A stretch of DNA of 5,607 bases from Limnohabitans sp. (GTDB lineage: Bacteria > Pseudomonadota > Gammaproteobacteria > Burkholderiales > Burkholderiaceae_C). Within the stretch, counting starts at the first letter, position 1; every line of letters starts with the position of its first letter. A program made the translations under genes and the position numbers. Location of the stretch: the NCBI GenBank assembly GCA_015657605.1, contig JACDQO010000072.1:1-5607 (forward strand), in the 5' to 3' direction. Shown here in pieces: positions 1 to 5,179 of this stretch. Under the pieces are notes generated by a model that saw nothing but the letters and a program-made list of their open reading frames with translations, made no database searches and had not been told where the DNA came from.

Positions 1-138
1 GTCATCACGCCACGCACAAAAATCAGTTGCGGTGTAGACAGGTCGGCGCTGACCCATTTGACCAAGGCGTCGTTGACCACAAAAAATGCCACTAGACCCG
101 GTCATGGTGACGATGCCCCGCCGGTTGTGCTGGCTCAT
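1..138 (-). pseudogene. DMT/EamA-family transporter, N-terminal part, frameshifted and cut by the window edge
   Basis: The reading starts at the ATG at 138-136, whose bases overlap the hydrolase stop codon (ATGA), so the two genes look translationally coupled. The first codons read MSQHNRRGIVTMTGSS. After that the recognisable protein continues in another frame as AFFVVNDALVKW, then STPQLIFVRGVM, running off the window at base 1. This is the first membrane helix and the following 'ND.LVK...QLIF.RG' signature of drug/metabolite (EamA) transporters of the inner membrane. Removing one base around 87-93 (minus-strand AGTGGCATT to AGTGCATT) restores the expected spacing. The unshifted frame stays open to the window edge but reads as nonsense (IFCGQRRLGQMG). 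The substrate is unknown. Being downstream of a dehalogenase-like hydrolase hints at a metabolite exporter, but that is inference. The lesion is either a real mutation or a sequence error. Confidence 0.72.
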
Positions 139-1046
139 GCCGCCAGCCCTTGCAGAAACGGCAAAGCCTTGGCCAGCAGCGCGTCGGGGGCTTCTTCGGC
201 GATGTAGTGGCCGCAGGGCAAGGCCTCGCCGCTAACCTGTGTGGCCACTTTCTGCCATTCCTTGAGCGGGTCAAAACAGCGCTGCACCACGCCTTGCGCG
301 CCCCACAGCACCTGCAATGGCATCTGAAGCCGCCGCCCTTGCGCGATGTCTTCCCGGTCGTGCACCAGGTCAATGCCCGCTGACGCCCGATAGTCTTCGC
401 ACAGGCCATGCGCAGCACCCGGCAGGGCCAAGCAGCGCTGGTATTCGGCCAGCGCGCGCGGATCGAAAGGGGCCAACCCCGCGCTGCGGTTGCCCATGAC
501 GTCGGTCACATAGGCCGCTGGGTTGGCCGTGATCAAGCGTTCAGGCAGAGGTTGCGGCTGGATCAAAAAGAACCAATGCCAATAGGCGCGGGCAAAGGCT
601 TCGGTGGTCTGTTCGTACATGGCCAAGGTGGGCGCGATGTCAAGCAGGGCCATGCGGCTGACCGCTTGGGGGTGGTCCAACGCCAGGCGGTGCGCCACGC
701 GCGCGCCACGGTCGTGCGCCAACACCGCAAATCGCGCAAAGCCCAGCTGCTGCATCAGCCCCACTTGGTCTTGCGCCATGCTGCGCTTGGCGTAGGCCAC
801 ATGGTCTGGCCCGCCTTCGGGCTTGGACGAGTCGCCATAGCCGCGCAAGTCGGCGGCCACCACGGTGAAGTGCTGCGCCAGTGTGGGGGCCACCTTGTGC
901 CAAATGGCCAAGGTTTGCGGGTGGCCGTGCAGCAAGAGCAAACCGGGCCCCTGTCCACCGACCATGGCCGACATCGAGATGCCGGGGCTGACCTCCAAGA
1001 GGTGGTGGGCAAAACCGGGAAACAAAGGCAAGGCAGGGTGATTCAT
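135..1046 (-). CDS. alpha/beta hydrolase, probable fluoroacetate/haloacetate dehalogenase
   Basis: This 303-residue cytoplasmic alpha/beta-hydrolase resembles fluoroacetate dehalogenases (RPA1163, Delftia DehH1 type), which replace the halogen of a 2-haloacetate with hydroxyl to give glycolate. The oxyanion-hole motif HGHPQT is at 40-45. The nucleophile motif HDRGAR is at 111-116, with Asp112 as nucleophile and Arg113 and Arg116 in the places of the carboxylate-binding arginines. Asp136 (LLDIAP) fits the acid, and His280 (CGHYIAEEAP) the base. The halide-pocket trio is also present: His157-Trp158 in YWHWFF and Tyr219 in CEDYR. The numbering is within two residues of the characterised enzyme throughout. 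The start at 1046 is preferred because the open frame continues to 1229, into yebC, without family-like sequence. No strong Shine-Dalgarno is visible. The stop overlaps the start of the transporter gene. Substrate specificity is inferred; related esterases or epoxide hydrolases usually lack the HW pair. Confidence 0.85.
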   Translation of the reverse strand: MNHPALPLFPGFAHHLLEVSPGISMSAMVGGQGPGLLLLHGHPQTLAIWHKVAPTLAQHFTVVAADLRGYGDSSKPEGGPDHVAYAKRSMAQDQVGLMQQLGFARFAVLAHDRGARVAHRLALDHPQAVSRMALLDIAPTLAMYEQTTEAFARAYWHWFFLIQPQPLPERLITANPAAYVTDVMGNRSAGLAPFDPRALAEYQRCLALPGAAHGLCEDYRASAGIDLVHDREDIAQGRRLQMPLQVLWGAQGVVQRCFDPLKEWQKVATQVSGEALPCGHYIAEEAPDALLAKALPFLQGLAA

Positions 1047-1195
1047 ACAGGGCTTCGAGTCTGATGGGTCATTATTGCCCTGAGAGGCCCTGTCGCCTGT
1101 GACCTGTGAGACCCACCTTGGACCCTGGCTGGACAAAGTCTGGGGCGGGCGAGCGCTTAAACTTCCGGCTTTGATCCCAACACAAGGAAGACCCC
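1047..1195. other. divergent intergenic region between hydrolase and yebC
   Basis: These 149 bases must hold the promoters of both divergent genes, but I see no convincing -35/-10 pair for either. A TGGACA-like hexamer near 1129 and the AT patch TTAAAC near 1157 are the nearest thing on the plus strand, with poor spacing. A 7-base unit is repeated three times in tandem at 1089-1109 (CCTGTCG, CCTGTGA, CCTGTGA). The yebC ribosome-binding site AAGGAAG is at 1184-1190. Confidence 0.5.
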
Positions 1196-1910
1196 ATGGG
1201 CGCGCAATGGAAAGCCAAAGGCAAAGCACAAGCCGCAGACGCCAGAGGCAAATTGTTTGGCCGACTGGCCAAGGACATCATGATTGCGGCGCGCAACGGC
1301 GCAGACCCCGCCGCCAACTCGCGCCTGCGCCTGGTGGTCGAACAAGCCCGCAAGGTGTCCATGCCCAAAGAAACGCTGGAGCGCGCCATCAAGAAGGGCG
1401 CGGGCCTGCTGGGCGACGCCGTGAGCTTTGACCGCGTGATTTACGAAGGCTTCGCGCCGCACCAAGTGCCGGTGATGATCGAGGTGCTGACCGACAACGT
1501 GAACCGCAGCGCATCAGAAATGCGCGTGCTGTTCCGCAAGGGGCCAGCAAGGCACCTCCGGTTCTGTCTCTTGGGACTTTGACCATGTGGGTTTCATCGA
1601 GGCCGAGCCTGCCCAAGCCGGGGCTGACGCCGAACTGGCCGCCATCGAAGCCGGCGCGCAAGACTTTGAGCCCGCCGACGAAGACGGCGTGACGGTGTTC
1701 ATCACCGAAGCCACCGACCTGGACCTGGTCAGCCGCGCCCTGCCCGAACACGGCTTCACCGTGGTATCGGCCAAGCTGGGCTACAAACCCAAAAACCCGG
1801 TGGACCCGGCCAACCTGAGCGCCGAACAGCTCGAAGAAGTCGAAGCCTTTTTGGGCGCCATCGACAACAACGACGACGTGCAAAACGTGTTCGTGGGGCT
1901 GGCGGGCTGA
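1196..1910 (+). pseudogene. yebC: YebC/PmpR-family (TACO1-like) protein, interrupted by a +1 frameshift
   Basis: YebC proteins are conserved cytoplasmic proteins described both as DNA-binding regulators and as translation factors that relieve ribosome stalling, like mitochondrial TACO1. The start at 1196 follows AAGGAAG at a good distance and opens with the family signature [19 protein letters not shown], then [12 protein letters not shown] and the domain 2 sequence [20 protein letters not shown]. After FRKG (codon 116, GGG at 1541-1543) the frame goes wrong and ends at TGA 1580-1582, giving 128 residues. Family sequence resumes one base later at CAG 1545-1547 as [21 protein letters not shown] and continues to [15 protein letters not shown] and the TGA at 1908-1910. 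Deleting one G or C in 1541-1545 gives a normal 237-residue protein with all three domains. Codon quality is equally good on both sides, so the lesion is recent or a sequencing error. Confidence 0.9.
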
Positions 1911-1972
1911 AAACCCTGCAGGGCCTTCGGGTCTTGCAGGCGACAGCTGAACGCCCCACTTCAGGGTTTTCA
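1908..1972 (+). terminator. candidate terminator/attenuator after yebC: UUCG hairpin nested in an 11-bp inverted repeat
   Basis: Bases 1915-1925 and 1930-1940 form an 11-bp stem (two G-U pairs) closed by the very stable C(UUCG)G tetraloop at 1926-1929. No T-run follows it directly. A second, perfect 11-bp inverted repeat, TGAAAACCCTG at 1908-1918 and CAGGGTTTTCA at 1962-1972, begins on the yebC stop codon and contains TTTT in its 3' arm. The two stems share bases 1915-1918, so they cannot both form completely. Transcription termination between yebC and the Bug gene is the simplest reading; a switch is possible but unproven. Confidence 0.55.
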
Positions 1973-2005
1973 AGGTGAGCGTTGCGGGTGCGCTTCGATA
2001 GCATG

Positions 2006-2022
2006 TCCTGATCCTTCAGGAG
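2006..2022 (+). promoter_or_regulatory. Shine-Dalgarno of the Bug gene inside a small hairpin
   Basis: The ribosome-binding site AGGAG (2018-2022) lies seven bases (2023-2028 plus the ATG position) upstream of the chosen start and supports it. It overlaps the 3' arm of a perfect 6-bp stem, TCCTGA at 2006-2011 and TCAGGA at 2016-2021, with the loop TCCT. Folding would hide most of the Shine-Dalgarno. Confidence 0.45.
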
Positions 2023-2028
2023 TTCACC

Positions 2029-3027
2029 ATGCCCTTTTCCTTTCTATCGCAAGCTTCTTCACCGTCTCGCGCCCGGCCTTTGGCCTTCGCCGCGGCTTTG
2101 CTGGCCGTGTGTGCCAGCAGCAGCGCTCTGGCCCAAGCGTGGCCACAGCGCCCCATCAAAGTCATCATTCCCTTTCCTCCAGGCGGACCCACTGATCTGG
2201 TCATGCGCACAGCGACCGAAAAAATCCAGACCATCCTCAAGCAACCCGTCGTGATCGAGAACCAGCCCGGGGCCGGTGGCAACATCGGCGCTGCCAGCGT
2301 GGCGCGTGCCGCGCCCGACGGCTACACCTTTTTGTTCGCAACCGACACCCTGCTCACCGTGAACCCGCATGTGTACAAAACCATGCCCTTCAAGCTCGAT
2401 GACTTGAAGCCCATCAGTGTTTTGTCTTCGTTCAGCCAAACCCTGGTGTGCAACCCTTCGCTGGGTGTCAAAACAGTGTCCGAGCTGATCGCCAAATCCA
2501 AAACCACGCCCTTGAGTTATGCCTCGGGCGGCGCCGGTGTGCCGGGGCATTTGTCGACCGAATTGCTGCTGAGCATGACCGGCATGCAAATGACGCACAT
2601 CCCCTACAAAGGCCCAGCCCCCGCCATGCAAGACGTGCTGGCCAACCAGGTGCCTTGCGGTTTGTTGGCCGGGCCCACGGTGCTGCCGCATGTGCGCTCG
2701 GGCAAGTTGACGGCGCTGGCGGTGTCGGGCCAGGCGCGCGCGCCCTCTTTGCCCGAAGTGCCCACCATCGAAGAAGCTGGGGTGAAAGGCTACGAGGCCG
2801 ATTTCAGCCTGATCTTGATCGCCCCCAAACAAGTACCGGATGACATCGTGGCCAAATTCCGCCAGGCGGTGGTCGACGCGCTGCGCACCCCAGAGGCGAC
2901 CGAGCGGCTCAGGGCATCCGACCAGATCGTGATTGGCAGCACGCCCGAGCAGGCGGTCGCCAAAGTGGCCAAAGACTTTGCCAAATGGGGCGCCGTGTCG
3001 CGCAAGATTGGTTTGAGTCTGGACTGA
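2029..3027 (+). CDS. Bug/TctC-family tripartite tricarboxylate transporter substrate-binding protein
   Basis: This 332-residue periplasmic solute-binding protein belongs to the Bug family, which captures small carboxylates and similar ligands for TctAB-type transporters or for sensing. A signal peptide covers about residues 1-35: arginines at 14 and 16, hydrophobic stretch AFAAALLAVCA, and likely cleavage after ALA35 or AQA37. The mature protein starts with the family motif WPQRPIKVIIPFPPGGPTD (38-56), followed by VIENQPGAGGNIGA near 75-88 and AAPDGYT near 94-100. HIPYKGPAPAMQDVLANQV and the region around SLPEVPTIEEAGVKGYE are later family hallmarks. AGGAG at 2018-2022 fixes the start. No tctA or tctB lies in the window, which is common for the many orphan Bug genes of Burkholderiales. 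A hairpin before the start and a terminator after the gene suggest single-gene transcription. The ligand cannot be told from sequence. Confidence 0.93.
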   Translation: MPFSFLSQASSPSRARPLAFAAALLAVCASSSALAQAWPQRPIKVIIPFPPGGPTDLVMRTATEKIQTILKQPVVIENQPGAGGNIGAASVARAAPDGYTFLFATDTLLTVNPHVYKTMPFKLDDLKPISVLSSFSQTLVCNPSLGVKTVSELIAKSKTTPLSYASGGAGVPGHLSTELLLSMTGMQMTHIPYKGPAPAMQDVLANQVPCGLLAGPTVLPHVRSGKLTALAVSGQARAPSLPEVPTIEEAGVKGYEADFSLILIAPKQVPDDIVAKFRQAVVDALRTPEATERLRASDQIVIGSTPEQAVAKVAKDFAKWGAVSRKIGLSLD

Positions 3028-3033
3028 ACCGAG

Positions 3034-3085
3034 CGGGGCCGCAGCCCCGGCGCCATGCGTCTTCAGGCCACGTGCGCCCGCGCAC
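3034..3085 (+). repeat. two GC-rich hairpins downstream of the Bug gene
   Basis: CGGGGC (3034-3039) pairs with GCCCCG (3044-3049) around CGCA. GTGCGC (3072-3077) pairs with GCGCAC (3080-3085). Neither is followed by a T-run, so they are not classical terminators. They may protect the 3' end or be repetitive extragenic palindromes, but copy number cannot be judged here. Confidence 0.4.
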
Positions 3086-3093
3086 TGAAAAAC

Positions 3094-3130
3094 ACAGCCC
3101 ACCCGACTAAGGTGGGCTGTTGTCATTTTC
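3094..3130 (+). terminator. rho-independent terminator of the Bug gene
   Basis: ACAGCCCACC (3094-3103) pairs perfectly with GGTGGGCTGT (3111-3120), a 10-bp stem with a 7-base loop, followed by the T-rich tail TGTCATTTTC. It lies between the Bug gene and the CBS gene and ends only about 14 bases before the latter's start codon, so the CBS mRNA may begin within or just after it, or arise by read-through. Confidence 0.85.
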
Positions 3131-3143
3131 AGGAGCGCTTTTC

Positions 3144-3647
3144 ATGACCCTGTCCGAACTTTGCCAGCGCGACATCCTCACCCTGAGTGCCGAGGCCTCG
3201 GTGCAAAAAGCCGCCGATCTGATGCGCACACAACATGTCGGCGCCCTGGCCCTGACCGACCCGGAAGACCCTGTGCGCGTGGTGGGGGTGGTGACCGACC
3301 GTGATCTGGTGGTGAATCTGTTGGCACAAGGCCGAGCGCCGGACGAGCAGTCGGTGGGTGCCTACAGCAGCGTGAACCTGGTGCGTGTGCCTGGCTCGGC
3401 CACGGCACACGAAGCCATCCAGGCCATGCACCACCATGGCGTGCGGCGGGTGTTCGTCACCGAGCCCGATGGCCGCTTGATGGGCTTGCTGTCCCTGGAT
3501 GATTTGCTGGCCACCCTGGCCGATGACCTGAGCGGCCTGTCTGAGGCTTTGCGCATTGGCGTTGACATGGAAAGCGTGCGCACCTCCCCGATTTTTCGGC
3601 CCGACGAGCTGCCCACGCAGCTTTACCTGGCGCAGCACGAGCCTTGA
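3144..3647 (+). CDS. tandem CBS-domain protein
   Basis: This 167-residue soluble protein is made of two CBS modules, about residues 6-60 and 72-127, followed by a roughly 40-residue tail. Paired CBS domains form a Bateman module that usually binds adenine nucleotides and signals energy state. Visible hallmarks are ASVQKAADLMRTQHVGALAL and GVVTDRDLV (48-56) in the first repeat, and ATAHEAIQAMHHHGVRRVFV with GRLMGLLSLDDLL (110-122) in the second. The ATG at 3144 is chosen because AGGAG (3131-3135) lies eight bases upstream. An alternative TTG at 3120 would sit inside the terminator hairpin. No catalytic domain is attached, so the partner is unknown. The gene converges with the hsdM remnant across 50 bases. 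Confidence 0.9.
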   Translation: MTLSELCQRDILTLSAEASVQKAADLMRTQHVGALALTDPEDPVRVVGVVTDRDLVVNLLAQGRAPDEQSVGAYSSVNLVRVPGSATAHEAIQAMHHHGVRRVFVTEPDGRLMGLLSLDDLLATLADDLSGLSEALRIGVDMESVRTSPIFRPDELPTQLYLAQHEP

Positions 3648-3697
3648 AGTGGAGCTGACACACGGCGAGCGCTGTAAAGCGAGCCGACCCGGTAGGG
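3648..3697. other. convergent intergenic gap between CBS gene and hsdM remnant
   Basis: A 5-bp stem GACCC/GGGTC (3686-3690 and 3695-3699, loop GGTA) overlaps the hsdM stop codon, but there is no T-run on either strand. No downstream hsdS start or sequence is recognisable. One edge of the restriction-locus deletion therefore probably falls here. Confidence 0.4.
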
Positions 3698-3988
3698 TCA
3701 AGGTAAGGGGTTCAAGCCCAGCTCTTTCAAAAACTCATTGTGATTGTCCTTGGCCGCTTTGATGTCCTCTTTAATCATCACCAGCTGTAGTTGGGTGTCT
3801 ACATCCTCTTTGGGATAGTCACTGCCCAGCTCTTTTTGTGCGGCGGCCTCGTAGTTGTCAGACAGGTAAGGCAAGAAGAGGAATGACAGCATGTAGTCGC
3901 GGAAATCATCCGCGACCATCGAGCCACGCATTTAGTCAGCAATGGCCCACAGCGTTTTGTTGAGTTCTGTTTGATCTTTTGCGCTCAT
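3698..3988 (-). pseudogene. hsdM: type I restriction-modification methyltransferase subunit HsdM, internally deleted with a nonsense codon
   Basis: HsdM is the N6-adenine methyltransferase subunit of type I restriction-modification enzymes and is normally about 500 residues. Here only 96 codons lie between the ATG at 3988-3986 and the TGA at 3700-3698. The opening MSAKDQTELNKTLWAIAD, then MRGSMVADDFRDYMLSF and YLSDNYEAAAQKELGSDYP, is the HsdM N-terminal helical domain. The rest, QLQLVMIKEDIKAAKDNHNE to KELGLNPLP, looks like an HsdM C-terminal tail. The whole catalytic core is missing: no AdoMet-binding FxGxG and no NPPY/NPPF. Codon 19 is TAA (3934-3932) where a lysine or similar is expected, and the next codon is ATG, so a 77-residue product could restart there. 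The start overlaps the rhuM stop (ATGA). The joint after DYP suggests one in-frame internal deletion. Methylation activity is not possible. The N-terminal call is strong, the C-terminal call weaker. Confidence 0.82.
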
Positions 3989-4986
3989 TTTTTGGTTCGA
4001 TTCTTCAGGCTATTTTCCAAGGCCGTCAATTCGGCTTCGTCTTGCGTGTCGGCCTGTGCTGCCTCTTGCTGTTTGCGGCGCTGGTCAAAGTCCAGAAACA
4101 TGGGTTCAAGCTGCTGCTCCATGCGAGTGTGGCTGACTTTGCCTGCATTTGTCAGCACGGCAAAGCCGTTGGAGCTGATGATTTGCTCCACGTTTTGCTG
4201 CCAAAAAGCCATGCGAATTTCTTGGCGGTTTTTGGTGCGCAGTTCGGCGGTTTCCAGAAAGATCACCACCAGCCGGTTCAGGGTGTCAATCTCGTCTTCG
4301 GTCAGGTAGTTTTTGGCCACCACAATATCTGCCTTGCGCACTTGGGCGCCTTTCCAATGCAACAGCCCAAAGTTGGGGTCATTCGCATTGGCTCTGGCGG
4401 TGATCAGTTCAGCAGCCGTCTTTTGCGTGACCGCATAAAGCAGCATGTTTTGCACGGTTGCAAAAAACTGCTGAGTGGTCCCGTCGGTTTTGTCGTAATC
4501 GCTGCTGAGCGCAAACAGGTCGCGCACCTTTTGGTAAAAGCGCTTTTCCGAGGCCCGAATGTCGCGGATGCGGGCCAGCATCTCGTCGAAATAGTCTGGG
4601 CGACCATCGGGGTTCTTCAACCGCTCATCGTCCATCACAAAGCCCTTGGTCAGGAACTCCTTGAGCACGGTGGACGCCCAGCGGCGGAATTGCACGCCAC
4701 GGGGTGAGCGCACGCGGTAGCCCACGGCCAGGATGGCGTCGAGCTTGTAGAGCTTGGTCAGGTAGTTTTTGCCGTCGGCGGCAGTTACCGAGGATTCCTC
4801 GGTAACTGAATCTACCTCCAGCTCACCATCCATAAAGATGTTCTTGAGGTGCAACCCCACGTTGTCCGTACTGACATCGAACAACTCGGCCATTTCACGC
4901 TGCGTCAGCCAGACGGTCTGGTCCTTGGCCCGCAGTTTGATTTGGGTCTTACCGTCTTCAGTGCTGTAAAGAATGAGGCCTGTCAT
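3985..4986 (-). CDS. rhuM: RhuM-family protein (virulence RhuM domain), intact
   Basis: This 333-residue protein matches the RhuM family (named from a Salmonella pathogenicity-island gene; biochemical role unsettled), often found beside type I restriction genes. Residues 2-14 (TGLILYSTEDGKT) and TVWLTQREMAELFDVSTDNV (24-43) form the typical N-terminal segment, with a helix-turn-helix look. DGKNYLTKLYKLDAILAVGY (71-90) and RSPRGVQFRRWA (93-104) are the family core, followed by GFVMDDERLKNPDGR. Later come KRFYQKVRDLFALSSDYD (148-165) and HWKGAQVRKADIVVAKNYLT (210-229). The tail from about 287 is highly charged and probably coiled-coil. Length is full and there are no stops. The start is set by family alignment and by its ATGA overlap with the preceding gene. 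The stop overlaps the hsdM start. It is less GC-rich than the flanking genes, indicating horizontal origin. A 27-bp palindrome lies in codons 60-68. Confidence 0.9.
   Translation of the reverse strand: MTGLILYSTEDGKTQIKLRAKDQTVWLTQREMAELFDVSTDNVGLHLKNIFMDGELEVDSVTEESSVTAADGKNYLTKLYKLDAILAVGYRVRSPRGVQFRRWASTVLKEFLTKGFVMDDERLKNPDGRPDYFDEMLARIRDIRASEKRFYQKVRDLFALSSDYDKTDGTTQQFFATVQNMLLYAVTQKTAAELITARANANDPNFGLLHWKGAQVRKADIVVAKNYLTEDEIDTLNRLVVIFLETAELRTKNRQEIRMAFWQQNVEQIISSNGFAVLTNAGKVSHTRMEQQLEPMFLDFDQRRKQQEAAQADTQDEAELTALENSLKNRTKK
4782..4808. repeat. 27-bp near-perfect palindrome inside rhuM
   Basis: CAGTTACCGAGGA (4782-4794) and TCCTCGGTAACTG (4796-4808) are exact reverse complements around a single central T (4795). 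It encodes SVTEESSVT of RhuM. Related RhuM proteins carry similar residues here, so coding may explain part of it, but 13 perfect pairs exceed what coding demands. Confidence 0.9.
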
Positions 4987-5126
4987 GTTGCGAATGCAGT
5001 TGCAGATTGAGGCGGGACCAGCGAGGGCTCCAAGATCTTAGGCAGTTCAAACTGAAACGCCGTGATGAAGTCATTCAAAATCCGCCGGCTGAGTGGGTGA
5101 CATAAGCAAGTGGATGGCCGACTCGT
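4983..5126 (-). pseudogene. C-terminal remnant of an unrecognised gene upstream of rhuM
   Basis: An open stretch of 47 codons ends in TGA (4985-4983), overlapping the rhuM ATG. It reads through HPLSRRILNDF, ITAFQFELPKILEPSL and VPPQSATAFAT. In frame it is closed upstream by TAG at 5129-5127 and has no ATG or Shine-Dalgarno, so it looks like the tail of a longer protein cut off by a deletion. The ATGA link matches the one at the other end of rhuM, which argues that this was a real coupled gene of the restriction operon. I do not recognise the family; a tail of a restriction-locus protein such as a specificity subunit or ATPase is a guess. An out-of-frame mini-ORF of ten codons (MSPTQPADFE) starts at an ATG near 5103 and has no support. 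Confidence 0.45.
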
Positions 5127-5179
5127 CTATTTAGACAAAAAGTAAACCAGTATTGTGACTGCTTAAATTACAAAATCCA
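5127..5179. other. AT-rich gap between aroG and the restriction-locus remnant
   Basis: This is the most AT-rich stretch of the window and holds no gene. A small dyad GTCTA/TAGAC is at 5125-5129 and 5132-5136. AGTGGAT (5109-5115) is repeated inverted as ATCCACT (5175-5181), touching the aroG stop codon. A TAAATA-like -10 can be read on the minus strand within the dyad, but without a credible -35. No terminator for aroG is evident. Confidence 0.35.

Noticed and set aside
408..1064. Plus-strand open frame (218 codons) opposite the hydrolase
   Set aside because: It is a shadow frame with composition typical of antisense GC-rich coding; no family features.
1047..1229. N-terminal extension of the hydrolase reading frame by 61 codons
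   Set aside because: It overlaps the start of yebC on the other strand, has no family-like sequence, and the protein aligns with its family from the ATG at 1046.
2059..3126. Long minus-strand open frame (355 codons) opposite the Bug gene
   Set aside because: It is a high-GC shadow rich in Gly, His, Arg and Gln with no recognisable motif; the plus-strand Bug protein explains the region fully.
3120..3143. TTG start extending the CBS protein by eight residues
   Set aside because: It lies in the terminator stem and has no Shine-Dalgarno, whereas ATG 3144 has AGGAG at ideal spacing.
3704..3724. GGTTCAAGCCC, resembling a tRNA T-arm
   Set aside because: No acceptor, D or anticodon arm fits around it, and the bases encode the ELGLNPLP end of the hsdM remnant.
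3979..4707. Plus-strand open frame (242 codons) opposite rhuM
   Set aside because: It is antisense to a well-conserved protein, without motifs or a ribosome-binding site.
3647..5114. AAGTGGA at 3647-3653 and 5108-5114 as direct repeats flanking the restriction remnant
   Set aside because: Seven bases is too short to claim an attachment site or target duplication, and the second copy lies inside the upstream remnant rather than at its edge; no integrase or transposase is nearby.
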